Shown: piece after piece, positions 63,289-64,000 of the stretch | How positions within the stretch are numbered: the first letter of the stretch is position 1 | Layout of the letters: every line of letters starts with the position of its first letter | NCBI GenBank assembly: GCA_022925895.1 | Contig: JAKSYS010000163.1 | Span: forward strand, 36,166 to 100,165 | Direction: 5' to 3' | Source of the DNA: Fragilaria crotonensis | Lineage: Eukaryota > Bacillariophyta > Fragilariophyceae > Fragilariales > Fragilariaceae | Length of the DNA stretch: 64,000 nucleotides | The notes under the pieces: model-generated | Databases searched by the model: none | What the model was told of the DNA's origin: nothing | What the model saw: only the letters and a program-made list of their open reading frames with translations | Program-made: the position numbers and the translations under genes

Positions 63289-64000
63289 CCCACATCAGTT
63301 GTGATATCAGTTGTACAGGAGCACGGGAACAAACTCTCTGAATTCCATATAATGTTACACGAGAAAGGTTGCGAACGAATTTTCCCATTTTCCCTGATGC
63401 TGCACATCACACCTAAGCTCACTCACCGTGTCCTCGAAAAGAATGTCAGCAATCCCATGTCATCAAATTGTTGTGATCATCTCATCAGGAGGCATGGTTG
63501 CTCACTAACATGACACTAAGGATCCAGGCGCTTCCCAGTTTTTGAAGATATAACCAAACAAAGTGTACAGTACCTTTTGTGAGGAATCCATCTGCCCTGT
63601 TGTACTCGGTTCAAGCGAGGTGCTGCTTCTTGAGTTCGGTATTCCAGACTAATGCAGCAAACTTGTAAAGGAGTTGGTGTTAGTATGCGAAGACTCACCG
63701 CCGCTCAACAAACTTCAATACTAGGTGTACGGAGAATTACCACAATCCCGTCGCATCCGATTCTTTGGCTTTTTGAGTTGCGGAAGAAGACATGAGTCCG
63801 TGTTCTCACCAATACGGACGGTCACTGTTTTCTGATTGGGAGCCCGTGTATATCGAGCCGATGGAGCTTGCAAAGAAAACGACTATGTGAATTATGATAT
63901 ACACAATCAATATAAAGTACATACACATTGCCTTGATCACAAATCCGGTGCGCCGCTCACCTTGTATAGAAATGCCTATGCATATGTGATAAAGGTAGTC
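63289..64000. other. 3' flank, possibly a small spliced gene on the minus strand
   Basis: Mostly unassigned. On the minus strand an ATG at 63792 starts 'MSSSATQKAKESDATG'. Splice-like signals (GTAATT; GTGAGT near 63702) could join it to 'EYRTQEAAPRLNRVQQGRWIPHK' (63650-63580) through very small exons. That would be a short basic protein of unknown type. The evidence is only splice-site plausibility, so no CDS is called. 63800-64000 shows nothing. Confidence 0.25.

Noticed and set aside
1-64000. CRISPR array, tRNA or rRNA genes
   Set aside because: No regularly spaced identical repeats and no tRNA T-arm or rRNA core sequence was found by eye; a covariance-model search was not possible.

Overview
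The window reads as nuclear DNA of a photosynthetic stramenopile, most likely a pennate diatom. Supporting signs are short GT-AG introns (about 58-193 nt), several N-termini built as a signal peptide followed by an 'ASAF'-like plastid-import motif, a DUF6824-type protein of a family I know mainly from diatoms, and a cytochrome-b5 front-end desaturase that closely resembles diatom delta-6 enzymes. There is no operon logic: genes sit on both strands, separated by intergenic DNA with unusually many GTAC-centred palindromes.

Layout. 1-28 kb: the 3' end of a PA200/BLM10 proteasome activator, a plastid CRM-domain RNA-binding protein, CstF64, a DUF1295 membrane reductase-like protein, a saccharopine-dehydrogenase-like oxidoreductase, an HI0933-type flavoprotein, a mitochondrial ribosome recycling factor, a DUF676 lipase-like protein, a seven-beta-strand methyltransferase, an Iwr1 protein with inserted ankyrin repeats, and a secretory protein with two SET-like regions. 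Their reading frames are clean once introns are removed. 28-55 kb: an Na+/H+ exchanger, a polytopic membrane protein, eIF2A, a plastid cation-diffusion-facilitator, an ICMT-like methyltransferase, a complete piggyBac-type transposon, a Ser/Pro-rich GPI-type surface protein, a methyltransferase, the desaturase, a small mitochondrial-type protein, a chalcone-isomerase-like protein and a long plastid protein. Six of these genes carry single-base frame breaks whose net sum returns to zero, which points to sequence error or recent decay. 55-64 kb: a repeat-rich area with a MITE, a degenerate Harbinger transposon, an AT-rich gene-poor stretch, and the DUF6824 gene.

The genes do not form one pathway. 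They are mostly housekeeping functions: protein turnover, mRNA 3'-end formation, translation, RNA polymerase II import, ion and metal transport, lipid metabolism, and plastid or mitochondrial proteins. The most novel material is the mobile DNA. Two ~1-kb elements share a 14-bp terminal inverted repeat and a ~10-nt internal periodicity. A piggyBac-like element is flanked by CTAG/GTAC instead of the canonical TTAA. Harbinger-like MITEs are nested in a 25-bp inverted repeat that carries cAMP-response-type TGACGTCA octamers. Intron and frame assignments were made by eye from splice signals and protein-family continuity; no database search was run.
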